Shown: positions 27,921-36,538 of the stretch, one piece after another
How positions within the stretch are numbered: the stretch's first letter is position 1
Layout: each line of letters begins with the position of its first letter
From: Terrimicrobiaceae bacterium
GTDB taxonomy: Bacteria > Verrucomicrobiota > Verrucomicrobiia > Chthoniobacterales > Terrimicrobiaceae
Assembly (NCBI GenBank): GCA_018402345.1
Contig: JAGYIV010000009.1
Span: 61,619-125,618 of the forward strand
Reading direction: 5' to 3'
DNA length: 64,000 nt
Notes under the pieces: generated by a model
Seen by the model: only the letters and a program-made list of their open reading frames with translations
Database searches by the model: none
What the model was told of the DNA's origin: nothing
Translations under genes and position numbers: made by a program

Positions 27921-28609
27921 TCCTCGCGGCGGCCCATGATGAGGGGCAGGAGGTGCCACAGGAAGTAGGCCAGCGAGGTGATGAAGGCGGCGACGTAGGT
28001 CCACGCGGCGGCATTGAGGACGCGGTTCACGCCTTGTTCCTCATGCATGGCGGCGAGGATGCCCGAGTTGCGGAGGGCGACTTTCGCGCGGGCCGAGGCA
28101 TCGAACTCCACTGGGAGGGTGACGAGATTGAAGAGCATGATGATGCCCCAGCCTGCAGCCATGAGGATGAGGCCGGTGTGGGAATTTACAAAGCCAGTGA
28201 ACATGCCGATGAGCGGGAGCCACATGACGAGTTGGCTGGCGATTTGTGTCGCGCCGACGGCCGCCATGCGGAGGTGGAGCGGGGCGTAGGCGTGGGCGTG
28301 CTGGATGGCATGGCCCGCCTCGTGGGCGGCCACGGCGAGCGCGGCGACCGAGGTGCCGTGGTAGTTGCCCTCACTGAGCACAAGCCTGCGGTGGGATGGG
28401 TCGTAGTGGTCGGTGAGTTCACCCGGGCAGGACGTGATGGTGACGCCCTCGACTCCGGAGTCCTGAAGCACACGCGCGGCGGCTTGGGCCCCGTTGAGGC
28501 CGGTCAGCGAGGGTTCGGTGGAGTATTTGCGGTAGACGCTTTTCACCCGCATGGAGGCCCAAAAGGAGAGTCCGAGGGTGCCGACGAAGAGAAGGATGGG
28601 TAGTAGCAT
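27917..28609 (-). CDS. Zinc metallopeptidase, YugP-like (membrane)
   Basis: 230 aa with an N-terminal membrane helix (LLPILLFVGTLGLSFWASM), the zinc site AVAAHEAGHAIQHA (HEAGH) and two or three further helices. This is the layout of the YugP/PF04298 neutral zinc metallopeptidases. Substrate unknown. The stop overlaps the DUF1232 start by 4 nt. Confidence 0.9.
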   Translation of the reverse strand: MLLPILLFVGTLGLSFWASMRVKSVYRKYSTEPSLTGLNGAQAAARVLQDSGVEGVTITSCPGELTDHYDPSHRRLVLSEGNYHGTSVAALAVAAHEAGHAIQHAHAYAPLHLRMAAVGATQIASQLVMWLPLIGMFTGFVNSHTGLILMAAGWGIIMLFNLVTLPVEFDASARAKVALRNSGILAAMHEEQGVNRVLNAAAWTYVAAFITSLAYFLWHLLPLIMGRREE

Positions 28610-28683
28610 GACAAGAATGTGGCAGGTGAGAATGAATTTGAAAATAACGAATATTCAAACGAAACATGTGGCATTTCCTAACA

Positions 28684-29600
28684 ATGAACACACAACTCAA
28701 TTACCATCACCTCCGGTATTTTCTCGCGGTGGCCACCAGCGGAGGGATCACCCCGGCGGCGGCTGCATTGAGTCTCTCGGTGCCGACATTGAGCGCCCAG
28801 ATCAAAGAGCTGGAGGGATTTTTCGGGAAGGCGCTGTTCCGGCGAGAAGGCAGGCGGATGCCACTCACAGAGACCGGGCGGTTGTTGTTGAGGTATGCTG
28901 AGAGGATTTTGCGACTGGCGACGAGTTGGTCGAGGTGCTGCGGCGAGGCAAGCTGGCAGGGCCTGGAACGGTTTTCCTTGGGGTGGCCGACGCCGTGCCG
29001 AAGTTGCTGGTGGCTCGGTTGCTTGGGCGCGCGTGCCAGAAGGCGCCGGGGTTGCACTGTGTGGTTCGCGAGGGGTCGCCAGCGGAGTTGTGGGGGGCGC
29101 TGGGCTTGCACCAGATCGACCTTGTGCTCGCAAACGAGGCGCCGCCGCCGAATCAGCCACATTTGCCGCCAGGGGTGCGGATCGGGCGCATGGGGGTGGC
29201 ATTCGCCGCGTCGCCAAGTGTCGCCAAGGCGTGGGAGAAATCAAAGAATCAAGGAGAGTTGCCGCTTCTGGCACCCGCGAGGGAATCGGTGCTGCGGCGC
29301 GAACTTGAGCAATGGTGGGCCGGTCGGGGTGTGGTGCCGATGATTCGGGCGGAGTTCGATGATGCGGCGGCGATGTTCGAGTTGGCTGCCGGAGGTTTGG
29401 GAGCGGCACCGGTGCACGAGCCGGTATTGCGTGATGTGTGCAAGCGCTACGGGTTGGAGCCGCTTTCGCTGCGGTGCGACATCAAGGACGACTTGTTCAT
29501 CGTGACTGAAAAGCGTCAATACGCCGACGAAGGCGTGGCGTTGATGGCCGATCTGGCGAAGGGATTGCTCAGGGAGCCCTCCGGCGAGGAGGTGCTATGA
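28684..29600 (+). CDS. LysR-family regulator (NhaR-like), frameshifted
   Basis: An N-terminal winged helix (LNYHHLRYFLAVATSGGITP, ALSLSVPTLSAQIKELEGFF, KALFRREGRRMPLTETG) is followed, after a frame change near 28917, by the ligand domain (RRGKLAGPGTVFLGVADAVP, RAEFDDAAAMFELAAGGLGA). Adding one G at the GG pair restores RILRLGDELVEVLRRGK. The lack of the typical RH(L)F start and the GITPAA motif resemble NhaR, a regulator of Na+/H+ antiporters, but no antiporter gene is here. Divergent from the metallopeptidase. Confidence 0.85.
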
Positions 29601-31049
29601 GAGTTTCTTCTCGAGAATCTCACCTGCGAGGGCGGGGTTCGCCTTGCCTTTGGAGAGTTTCATGACCTGGCCTTTGAGGAAGTTGAGCGCGGAGGCTTTT
29701 CCTGCTTTGTAATCTGCCACTGGGCCGGGGTGGGCGGCGATGGCTTGATCAACGAACACTTCGATCGCGCCGGTGTCGCTTTCCTGTTTCAGGCCTTTTT
29801 CCTCCACGATCGCGGCAGCGGCTTTGCCAGTGGAGAACATCTCCGCGAAGACCTCCTTGCCTTGCTTGGAACTGATGGCACCGGCATCGATGAGGTTCAC
29901 GAGTTCATCCAGCGACTCGGGAGCGACGGGGCAGTCGGGGATGCCAAGCGAGGCGGCGGACATGGCGCTTTGGAGGTCGTTGAGAATCCAGTTCGCCACG
30001 TTTTTTGGTTTCTTCGCGCCTTTGGCAGCGGTTTCGAAATACGAAGCCAGCGCAAGGTCGTTCGCCAGCACGGCGGCATCGTAGTCGCTCACGCCGAAAT
30101 CGGAGACAAAGCGCGCGCGTTTTTCCCACGGGAGTTCGGGTTTGCGGGCGCGTGCTGCCTCGACGAGTGGGGCGGTTTTGACTGGCAGGAGGTCGGGGTC
30201 TGGAAAATAGCGGTAGTCGTGGGCGCTCTCCTTGATGCGCATGAGGGTGGTCTCGCCGCGGGCGTCGTCCCAGCGGCGTGTCTCCTGCTGGAGGACTGCG
30301 CCACCGCGCAGGGCCTCGATCTGGCGCGGAATCTCGAAGGTCAGCGCGCGGCGGACGCCGGAGATGGAGTTGAGGTTTTTGATCTCGATCTTGGTGCCGA
30401 AGGCCTCCGTGCCGACTGGGCGGACCGAGACGTTCACATCGCAGCGGAGTTGGCCTTTTTCCATGTCTGCATCGCTGATGCCGCCGTAGACCATGACTTG
30501 TTGGAGGACGGTGAGGTAGGCGAATGCCTCCTCAGGCGAGGCGATGTCGGGCTCTCCGACGATCTCGAGGAGCGGCGTGCCTGCGCGGTTGAAATCGATG
30601 CCGGTGGCGGTCTCCATGTGGAAGCTCTTGGCGACATCCTCCTCGAGGTGGATGCGAACGAGGCGGATTTCCTTGTCCTTTGTGGCGATGGATTTTTGGG
30701 CGTCCTTCGGGTAGGCGAGGTCGTGGAGAGGAACGGTGCCGCCGAGGCAGAAGGGCAGATCGTATTGGCTGATCTGGTAGTTCTTCGGCATGTCGGGGTA
30801 GAAGTAGTTTTTGCGGTCGAATTTGCAGACCGGGCCGATCTCGCAGCCGAGCATGAGGCCGGCGAGGGCGGTGAGTTTGAGCGCCTCCTCGTTCATCACC
30901 GGCAGGGCGCCAGGCATACCGAGGCAGACAGGGCAGACGTTGGTGTTCGGCTCCGCGCCGTATTCCACCGCGCAGGCGCAGAACATTTTGCTGCGGGTCT
31001 TGAGTTGCACGTGGACTTCGAGGCCGATGGTGGCGATGTATTCGGTCAT
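29595..31049 (-). CDS. gatB: Aspartyl/glutamyl-tRNA amidotransferase subunit B
   Basis: 484 aa. GatB phosphorylates the misacylated Glu or Asp side chain on tRNA-Gln/Asn and uses ammonia from GatA. Motifs: IGLEVHVQLKTRSKMFCAC, CPVCLGMPGALPV, RKNYFYPDMPKNYQISQYD, EDVAKSFH, DFNRAGTPLLEIV, and the C-terminal YqeY-like tail ending LKGQVMKLSKGKANP. gatA and gatC are not in the window. Its ATG overlaps the stop of the upstream membrane-protein gene. Confidence 0.96.
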   Translation of the reverse strand: MTEYIATIGLEVHVQLKTRSKMFCACAVEYGAEPNTNVCPVCLGMPGALPVMNEEALKLTALAGLMLGCEIGPVCKFDRKNYFYPDMPKNYQISQYDLPFCLGGTVPLHDLAYPKDAQKSIATKDKEIRLVRIHLEEDVAKSFHMETATGIDFNRAGTPLLEIVGEPDIASPEEAFAYLTVLQQVMVYGGISDADMEKGQLRCDVNVSVRPVGTEAFGTKIEIKNLNSISGVRRALTFEIPRQIEALRGGAVLQQETRRWDDARGETTLMRIKESAHDYRYFPDPDLLPVKTAPLVEAARARKPELPWEKRARFVSDFGVSDYDAAVLANDLALASYFETAAKGAKKPKNVANWILNDLQSAMSAASLGIPDCPVAPESLDELVNLIDAGAISSKQGKEVFAEMFSTGKAAAAIVEEKGLKQESDTGAIEVFVDQAIAAHPGPVADYKAGKASALNFLKGQVMKLSKGKANPALAGEILEKKLS

Positions 31050-31894
31050 TTTTTCTTCGGTTTTTGAGTGGTGGAATCCTGCCCGTCGGGCATGGCGTAA
31101 TCGAGCGCTTTTTGGAGGTCGATGTCCATGACAAGGCGCTGGAGATCGGGGTCGCCCGCCGCGTCGCGGAGGGCGCGGTTTTGGAGCAGGGTGAGGTAGT
31201 CTTTGCTCTCGGCGGCTTGGATGAGTTCGCGGTCTTGGAGGAGCGCGCTGACTTTCGGGTGGGCGATCACCTGTTGGACGCCGGGGTAGTCGAGGAATCG
31301 CATCATGGCGTCTGGATTTTTCGACAAGGTGCCGAGTCGGGCGATGTTCGCGTAAGTGTCCGTCGGCATGATGTCCACCGATTCGACGAGACCGCCCATG
31401 GGGCCTTGTTCGAGGGCGGATTTGATTTTTGAGAGTGGCGCGGAGAGCGGGGAGGAGGAATTTGAACTGGCCAAGGTGCCCGAGGTTCTGACGAGCGTGA
31501 TGGCTCCCCAGAGGAGGAAGAGGCCGGTGAGGAGGCCAAAAAACGCACCACCGATGCCGAAGAGCCAGCGCATGAGGCCCGGGGGTTGTTGCGAGGTGCG
31601 TTTGAAGAGGAAGGCGCTGAGGAAGAGGCAGAGGCCGAGGGTGGCGAGTGCGCTGGTGGTTCCTGCAACGATGCCCGAGGCGAGTGCCATGCCAGGCATG
31701 ACGAGTCCCACGCCTGAGGCGATGGTTTTACCCACGAGGAGACCGATGATGCCCGAGCCGACAAAGGCGCCGAAATGAAGGCCGCTGCGGATGAGGCCGC
31801 GCCGCCAGCCGCTGTAGATTTCCCAAAGCAGGAACAGCGCGGCGACGTAGAGAACGCCGTTTTGCCAGAGTGCGGAGGGTTCGGGCATCTGCAA
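31046..31894 (-). CDS. CvpA-like membrane protein
   Basis: 282 aa with four hydrophobic segments in the first 150 residues (VLYVAALFLLWEIYSGWRRG, FGAFVGSGIIGLLVG, ATLGLCLFLSAFLF, AFFGLLTGLFLLWGAITLV), the layout of the CvpA (colicin V production) family. A soluble C-terminal part follows (ARLGTLSKNPDAMMRFLDYP). Role unknown. It lies between aroC and gatB with 1-bp and 4-nt junctions, so it is cotranscribed with them. Confidence 0.75.
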   Translation of the reverse strand: MQMPEPSALWQNGVLYVAALFLLWEIYSGWRRGLIRSGLHFGAFVGSGIIGLLVGKTIASGVGLVMPGMALASGIVAGTTSALATLGLCLFLSAFLFKRTSQQPPGLMRWLFGIGGAFFGLLTGLFLLWGAITLVRTSGTLASSNSSSPLSAPLSKIKSALEQGPMGGLVESVDIMPTDTYANIARLGTLSKNPDAMMRFLDYPGVQQVIAHPKVSALLQDRELIQAAESKDYLTLLQNRALRDAAGDPDLQRLVMDIDLQKALDYAMPDGQDSTTQKPKKK

Positions 31895-31895
31895 C

Positions 31896-32987
31896 TCAGC
31901 GGGGGAGGCAGTCCTGCGCGCGCTGGCGGAGGGCGTGGTCGATGAGAACGAGGGCGGTCATGGCCTCCACCATGACGACAGCGCGTGGAAGCACGCAGGG
32001 ATCGTGGCGCCCGCGGGCGGCGAGGGTGGACTCATGGCCATCCGAGGTGACGGTCTCTTGGGGCTTCGCGATGGTGGCGGTGGGTTTGAATGCGGTGCGG
32101 AAGACGAGGGGTTCGCCATTGCTGATGCCGCCTTGGACTCCGCCCGAGTGGTTGGTTTTTGTGTGGACCTTGCCGTCGCGGATTTCAAACGGGTCATTGT
32201 GCTCCGCGCCGGTGAGAAGTGTTCCCGCAAAGCCCGAGCCGACCTCGAAGCCTTTGGTGGCGGGGAGGCTCAGCATGGCTTTCGCCAAATCCGCCTCGAG
32301 ACGGTCGAAGACAGGTTCCCCGAGGCCCACGGGCATGTTGCGAACAACAGTCTCGATGACTCCGCCGACGCTGTTTCCCTCGGAGCGCATGGCTTTGATG
32401 CGGGTGATCATGGCTTCCGCGGCCTGCGGGTGCGGGCAGCGAACGGCATTTGATTCGATCTCGGAAAAGCGAACGCTCGTGGGATCGACCAGCGCGTGGA
32501 TGTCGTGCACGCGAGAGACCCAGGCGAGGATTTCGATGCCGGGGAAGAGTTGGGCGAGGAGTTTCTTCGCCACAGCGCCGGCGGCCACGCGGCCGATGGT
32601 CTCGCGGGCAGAGGAGCGCCCGCCGCCCTCCCAATTGCGCACGCCGTATTTGGATTGATAGGTGAAATCGGCATGCGAGGGGCGGAAGTGGGTTTCCATC
32701 TCGCTGTAGGCCTCGGGGCGCGCGTCGGTATTCGGCACGAGGACGGAAATCGGAGTGCCCAGCGTGACGCCGCGAAAGACGCCCGAAAGAATCTTGCAGG
32801 TGTCCTCTTCTTTGCGCGGAGTGACGATATCGCTCTGCCCAGGGCGGCGGCGGTCGAGGTCCGGTTGCAGGTCTGCCTCAGAGAGCGGCAGGCGGGGGGG
32901 GCATCCGTCGATCACCACACCCACACCACCGCCATGGGACTCGCCCCAGGTCGAGATGCGAAACAATGTTCCAAAATTGCTGGCCAT
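31896..32987 (-). CDS. aroC: Chorismate synthase
   Basis: 363 aa. Converts EPSP to chorismate, the last step of the shikimate pathway, with reduced FMN. Motifs: [69 protein letters not shown] and [16 protein letters not shown]. Full length with a normal start. First gene of the aroC-cvpA-like-gatB operon. Confidence 0.97.
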   Translation of the reverse strand: MASNFGTLFRISTWGESHGGGVGVVIDGCPPRLPLSEADLQPDLDRRRPGQSDIVTPRKEEDTCKILSGVFRGVTLGTPISVLVPNTDARPEAYSEMETHFRPSHADFTYQSKYGVRNWEGGGRSSARETIGRVAAGAVAKKLLAQLFPGIEILAWVSRVHDIHALVDPTSVRFSEIESNAVRCPHPQAAEAMITRIKAMRSEGNSVGGVIETVVRNMPVGLGEPVFDRLEADLAKAMLSLPATKGFEVGSGFAGTLLTGAEHNDPFEIRDGKVHTKTNHSGGVQGGISNGEPLVFRTAFKPTATIAKPQETVTSDGHESTLAARGRHDPCVLPRAVVMVEAMTALVLIDHALRQRAQDCLPR

Positions 32988-33086
32988 GAGGAGTGGAGTT
33001 AATCAGAGGCGCGGTGGGGGATCACGCAGGAATTGCGGGGGGCGCGGAAGCGCCTGATTGCGCGGAGCGAGCCCGCTTTCCGATCA

Positions 33087-33193
33087 TTGGGATAGCTTGG
33101 CATTTACTTGCCGTTTTGAGGGCGGATTCATGCGATTTTGGCGTTTTGACGCGCAAAGATGCGTTTCAGATTTTTCCCTGAAATCGCCCGCTG
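33087..33193 (-). repeat. tRNA 3'-flank repeat (copy 2)
   Basis: Read on the minus strand, 30 bp after the tRNA-Thr 3' end, it gives GCGGGCGATTTCAGGG, then GCGTCAAAACGC, CGCATGAA and GGCAAGTAAATGCCAAG. This matches the block after tRNA-Arg at 18040. See that entry. Confidence 0.65.
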
Positions 33194-33221
33194 AGGCAGT
33201 ATTCATGCGGGGGGAGGGGGG

Positions 33222-33293
33222 AGCCGACAGTCGGATTCGAACCGACGACCAGCGGTTTACAAAACCGCTGCTCTACCACTGAGCTATGTCGGC
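33222..33293 (-). tRNA. tRNA-Thr (TGT anticodon)
   Basis: A 72-nt cloverleaf on the minus strand: acceptor GCCGACA/TGTCGGC, D arm TAGCTCAGTGGTAGAG, anticodon stem GCGGT/ACCGC with loop TTTGTAA giving TGT, T arm GGTTCGAATCC. Discriminator T. CCA not encoded. Confidence 0.95.
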
Positions 33294-33426
33294 AGTGGGC
33301 GTGCACATTTCCATAAAACGGCGATTGCGGCAAGGGTTGGTTGCGGGGAATTTCGGGGGCGGTTTTTGAGGTAGGGTGTTTTTGGTGTTGGGGTGGGGCG
33401 GTTGGTTTGGTGGAGTGGGTGGACTT

Positions 33427-34125
33427 ATGAAGCGTGTGCTTTTTGTTCAGCACGGGGAGGTCGACAAGCCGGGGTTGCTCGCTGCGGTGCTTGAGGAGAT
33501 AGGCGTGGAGCTTGTGGTGGCGCACAATTATGGCGGTGGGGTGGTGGATTTTCAGGTTGAGGAATTTGATGGGTTGGCTCTTGGCGGGGGCGGGCAGAGT
33601 GCGTGGGATGTGGCGCGGTATCCGGAGTTGGAGGTCGAGTGCCGGTGGATTCGCGAGGCGGTGGGGGTGGGGATGCCGGTGCTTGGATTGTGCCTCGGCG
33701 GGCAATTGATCGCTCGGGCGATGGGGGCAGAGGTGCGGCGGGCGAGGCAGAAGGAGATCGGGTTTTTTCCTGTGACGCTGACGGAGGAGGGGGTGGGGGA
33801 TTCTTTGGCTGGGGTGTTTCCAGTGAGTTTCGGCGCGGCGCATTGGCATGGGGATGTCTTTGAGTTGCCGGCGGAGGCGGTGCGCTTGGCGTCGAGCGCG
33901 ATGACGCCGAATCAGATGTTTCGCGTGGGTGGGAATGTCTACGGGTTTCAGTTCCACCCGGAAATGACGGCGGGTCTTTTCGAGGAATTGGTGCGCGACG
34001 AGGAGGAGTGGTTTCGCGGCGAGGGGTTGGATGCGGCGGCGTTGGTGGCGGAGGCTGGGGAGGTGTTGCCGCGCCTGGAGTCGGCGGCGAGGGGGTTTTT
34101 TGTGCGCTGGGCGGCGATGGTGTGA
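33427..34125 (+). CDS. Class I glutamine amidotransferase-like protein
   Basis: 232 aa with the class I triad: nucleophile C89 in LGLCLGGQLIA, H177 and E179 in YGFQFHPEMT. The N-terminus (RVLFVQHGEVDKPGLL) and the standalone form resemble GMP-synthase-like amidotransferases, which may hydrolyse gamma-glutamyl compounds. Substrate unknown. ATG at 33427 chosen because the frame upstream is low-complexity Gly/Trp. The T/G-rich 130 bp upstream show no other gene. Confidence 0.85.
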   Translation: MKRVLFVQHGEVDKPGLLAAVLEEIGVELVVAHNYGGGVVDFQVEEFDGLALGGGGQSAWDVARYPELEVECRWIREAVGVGMPVLGLCLGGQLIARAMGAEVRRARQKEIGFFPVTLTEEGVGDSLAGVFPVSFGAAHWHGDVFELPAEAVRLASSAMTPNQMFRVGGNVYGFQFHPEMTAGLFEELVRDEEEWFRGEGLDAAALVAEAGEVLPRLESAARGFFVRWAAMV

Positions 34126-34166
34126 GGTTCGCGGGGAGATTGGTTTTTTGGAGGACGATTTTTTTC

Positions 34167-34193
34167 TAAAGTTCCCAGCAGACCCTCCGATGT
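34167..34193 (+). promoter_or_regulatory. Sigma-28 (FliA-type) promoter for flagellin
   Basis: TAAAGTTC, an 11-bp spacer, and TCCGATGT lie 135 bp before the flagellin ATG. The sigma-28 consensus is TAAAGTTT-N11-GCCGATAA, so the -35 box matches 7 of 8 and the -10 box 5 of 8 with exact spacing. The leader between it and the gene contains no other obvious promoter. Confidence 0.75.
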
Positions 34194-34327
34194 GAGGGAA
34201 ACACCACCGTGCATTTCAAAAACAATGAGCGTGCTGTGGATGTGCCCAAAACGGGCATGAAGGGCTGGAGGAATCCCTGAAATTCCTCCCGACTGCGGAA
34301 CGGAATCCGCGCACCCAAGACACGGAA

Positions 34328-35782
34328 ATGTCACTTGTCATCAACACCAATTTTGCCGCTTCGGTGGCATCCTACAATCTTGACCGGACATCGGCGAATC
34401 TGCGCCGGAGTCTGGAGCGGCTGTCCAGCGGGTCGCGGATCAATTCCGCCAGTGACGATGCTGGTGGGTTGGCCGTTTCCATGAAAATGTCGGCGGCGAT
34501 CCGTCGCAATACGGCTGCGGAGTCTAATCTTCAGAACACGATCTCGATGCTCGAGACGCAGGATTCCGTGCTGAAGACCGCGGACAAGGTGGTGTCGCGC
34601 ATGTCGGAGTTGGCGACATTGGCGATGGATGTGACGAAGAACGCGGGGGACGTCGCGAACTACAATACGGAGTATCGCCAACTGCAAAGCCAGTTGACGC
34701 ATCTGGGGAGGGAACTCTTCAATGGGGTATCGCTCTTTGTGGCCGAGTCGCAGGACGCGACGCCCGCTTCTACAGGGGCTCAGACGCTGACGGTGACGAC
34801 TTCCGAGGATGGTGCGCAGACGAGCGGGATATCGATTCATGCGGTGAATACCGATCCGTGGTTGCACATGCTGCGAAACGGATTTGTGTCGTTCGCGGAT
34901 CCCACCGACGCATCGCGCCGGATTTTCGCGCCGAATCCGCCGCAGGATGTGGATGGGTATTTGTCGACTGGTGAGGTTTTTGATTTGGACCAGACGACAT
35001 CCGTCACGCAGACGTGGGCGGACAGCTTCAGTTTGCCCGCCGGACACTTGACGAGGACGGCGACGATTCCCGCGCATAATTACACGGTGATGGTCGGCAC
35101 GAATGCAGTGACCATGGCTGCGGCGACGACGGCCACGGTGAGCGCGTCGATTTCCTCGCCGGGAAATGTCGCGTCGCTGGGCGGGAACAATTATGCGCTG
35201 ATTCCTCCGACGAACCCCGCCTACACGACGACTCCGACCTACAGGGAGTTGGCCGACAATGTCAGAACGTCGCAATTTATCGATCCCTTGCACCAAGGCA
35301 CGACGGCGTCTTCCGTGGTGACGATTCAATACACCCCGCAGGCTGTCTACACGAGGCCGGAGGATGGATCCACGACGAGCTCGATCACGCTGGACGTGCC
35401 ATCGCAGAATGCGACGGTGACGATGACGCTCGAGCCGTGGAGCGGCAATGCGATCGCCTCCACGGCGGCAGATGTGTCGGAAGGGGTGTTGTCGGCGGCA
35501 ACGGCGGAGGAGCTTGGGATCGTGGCCAGGAATGCGATTCAGAGCCTTGCGGCAATGCGGGCCAGCAACGGTGCCGAGCAGAGCCGGTTGCATTTCGCAA
35601 AGGACATGCTGGCGATCAATCGGGTGAATCTGGAGTCGGCGAACAGCCGGATCATCGATGTGGATGTGGCCGAGGAGTCCACTCAATTGGCGAGATTCAA
35701 CATCCTTCAGCAAGCGGGAACGGCCATGTTGGCTCAGGCAAACCAATCGGCCCAATCGTTGCTGCGGTTGCTGGCGAATTGA
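34328..35782 (+). CDS. fliC: Flagellin
   Basis: 484 aa. The N-terminal D0/D1 region is INTNFAASVASYNLDRTS through LERLSSGSRINSASDDAGGL. The C-terminal D0/D1 region includes FAKDMLAINRVNLESANSRI and DVDVAEESTQLARFNILQQA and ends SLLRLLAN. The middle (residues 140-380) is the variable surface domain. No chaperone, cap or other flagellar gene is adjacent, so this is a stand-alone filament gene, probably read from the sigma-28 promoter at 34167. Confidence 0.95.
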   Translation: MSLVINTNFAASVASYNLDRTSANLRRSLERLSSGSRINSASDDAGGLAVSMKMSAAIRRNTAAESNLQNTISMLETQDSVLKTADKVVSRMSELATLAMDVTKNAGDVANYNTEYRQLQSQLTHLGRELFNGVSLFVAESQDATPASTGAQTLTVTTSEDGAQTSGISIHAVNTDPWLHMLRNGFVSFADPTDASRRIFAPNPPQDVDGYLSTGEVFDLDQTTSVTQTWADSFSLPAGHLTRTATIPAHNYTVMVGTNAVTMAAATTATVSASISSPGNVASLGGNNYALIPPTNPAYTTTPTYRELADNVRTSQFIDPLHQGTTASSVVTIQYTPQAVYTRPEDGSTTSSITLDVPSQNATVTMTLEPWSGNAIASTAADVSEGVLSAATAEELGIVARNAIQSLAAMRASNGAEQSRLHFAKDMLAINRVNLESANSRIIDVDVAEESTQLARFNILQQAGTAMLAQANQSAQSLLRLLAN

Positions 35783-35860
35783 TTGGTTTTGGGGTGGGCT
35801 GGCGGGGAATTGGTGGGCGTTTGATGGGAGGAATGGAGGCCCGAGGGGGGAGGGCTAATT

Positions 35861-35884
35861 TTTGTTCAAAAAAACTTGAACAAA
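35861..35884. promoter_or_regulatory. Palindromic operator TTTGTTCAA-N6-TTGAACAAA
   Basis: A perfect 9-bp inverted repeat with a 6-bp A-rich spacer lies 112 bp before the GbsR-like gene. The same core TGTTCAA-N6-TTGAACA stands before the paralogous regulator at 46162-46189. It is probably the binding site of these regulators (inference). Confidence 0.75.
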
Positions 35885-35950
35885 CCTTGGGGGCGCGGAT
35901 GCTTTGGGTCGTTCCCCCGAGTTTTGCGGTCCATGGGAAATGCCATTTCA

Positions 35951-36000
35951 ACACAGCCGCCGGCAAGTTCGCATGAACTTACCATAGGCGGCAGCATGTC
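35951..36000 (+). promoter_or_regulatory. Leader hairpin before the GbsR-like gene
   Basis: GCCGCCGG, then the inner hairpin AAGTTCGCATGAACTT, then AGGCGGCAGC just before or over the start codon and TGTCTG. The paralogue at 46256 has the same outer arms and a different inner stem (GGTAAAAG/CTTTTACC). This suggests a conserved folded leader, perhaps controlling translation. Confidence 0.55.
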
Positions 36001-36523
36001 TGGAGAAGTGCTTGAACAGAGGGTCGGCGGGGCGATGGATGGGCGGGACGATGCGTTGAGCAAGTTTCAGAAATGCTCGATTGCGTTGTTTGTGAATGCG
36101 GCGGCGGCGTTGTCATTGCCGAGGTCGGTGGGGGAGATTTTCGGGTTGTTTTACAGTTCGGAGCAGGCGTTGTCGTTGAATGAGGTGACGGCGCATCTTG
36201 GGATCAGTCGCGGGTCGGCGAGCGAGGGGATCCGGTGGTTGCGGGGCATGGGGGCGTTGAAACAGGTGGAGGTGCCGGGAAATCGGCGTGAGCATTTCAC
36301 GGCGGAGACGAGCTTGAGGAAGTTGGCGAGCGGGTATCTGCGGGATCGGATCGATCCGCATTTGGAGGCGGGGCAGGGGTTGTTGGGGGAGCTTGGGGAG
36401 GCGGTCGATGATGGGGCGAAGTGTGGGGGATTTCAGCGGGCGAGGGCGAATCAAGTGGCGAGTTGGTATCGATTTATCGGGCGCGCGCTGCCGGTGATCC
36501 GGGCGTTGGCGGGGAAGTTTTAG
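35996..36523 (+). CDS. GbsR/MarR-type regulator (paralogue 1)
   Basis: 175 aa from the ATG at 35996. A winged helix-turn-helix is clear: LSLPRSVGEIFGLFYSSEQ, LSLNEVTAHLGISRGSASEG and IRWLRGMGALKQV, followed by HFTAETSLRKLASGYLRDRI and a C-terminal helix ending VIRALAGKF. GbsR-type regulators often sense osmolytes; here the gene stands at the head of the polysaccharide cluster behind a palindromic operator, so it probably controls exopolysaccharide genes. A close paralogue lies at 46256. Confidence 0.85.
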   Translation: MSGEVLEQRVGGAMDGRDDALSKFQKCSIALFVNAAAALSLPRSVGEIFGLFYSSEQALSLNEVTAHLGISRGSASEGIRWLRGMGALKQVEVPGNRREHFTAETSLRKLASGYLRDRIDPHLEAGQGLLGELGEAVDDGAKCGGFQRARANQVASWYRFIGRALPVIRALAGKF

Positions 36524-36538
36524 TGGGCGAGATTTTTT

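Noticed and set aside
29730..31067. 445-aa plus-strand open frame opposite gatB
   Set aside because: Antisense shadow; gatB is full length with all motifs.
34331..35755. 474-aa minus-strand open frame opposite flagellin
   Set aside because: Arg/His-rich antisense shadow of a clear flagellin gene.
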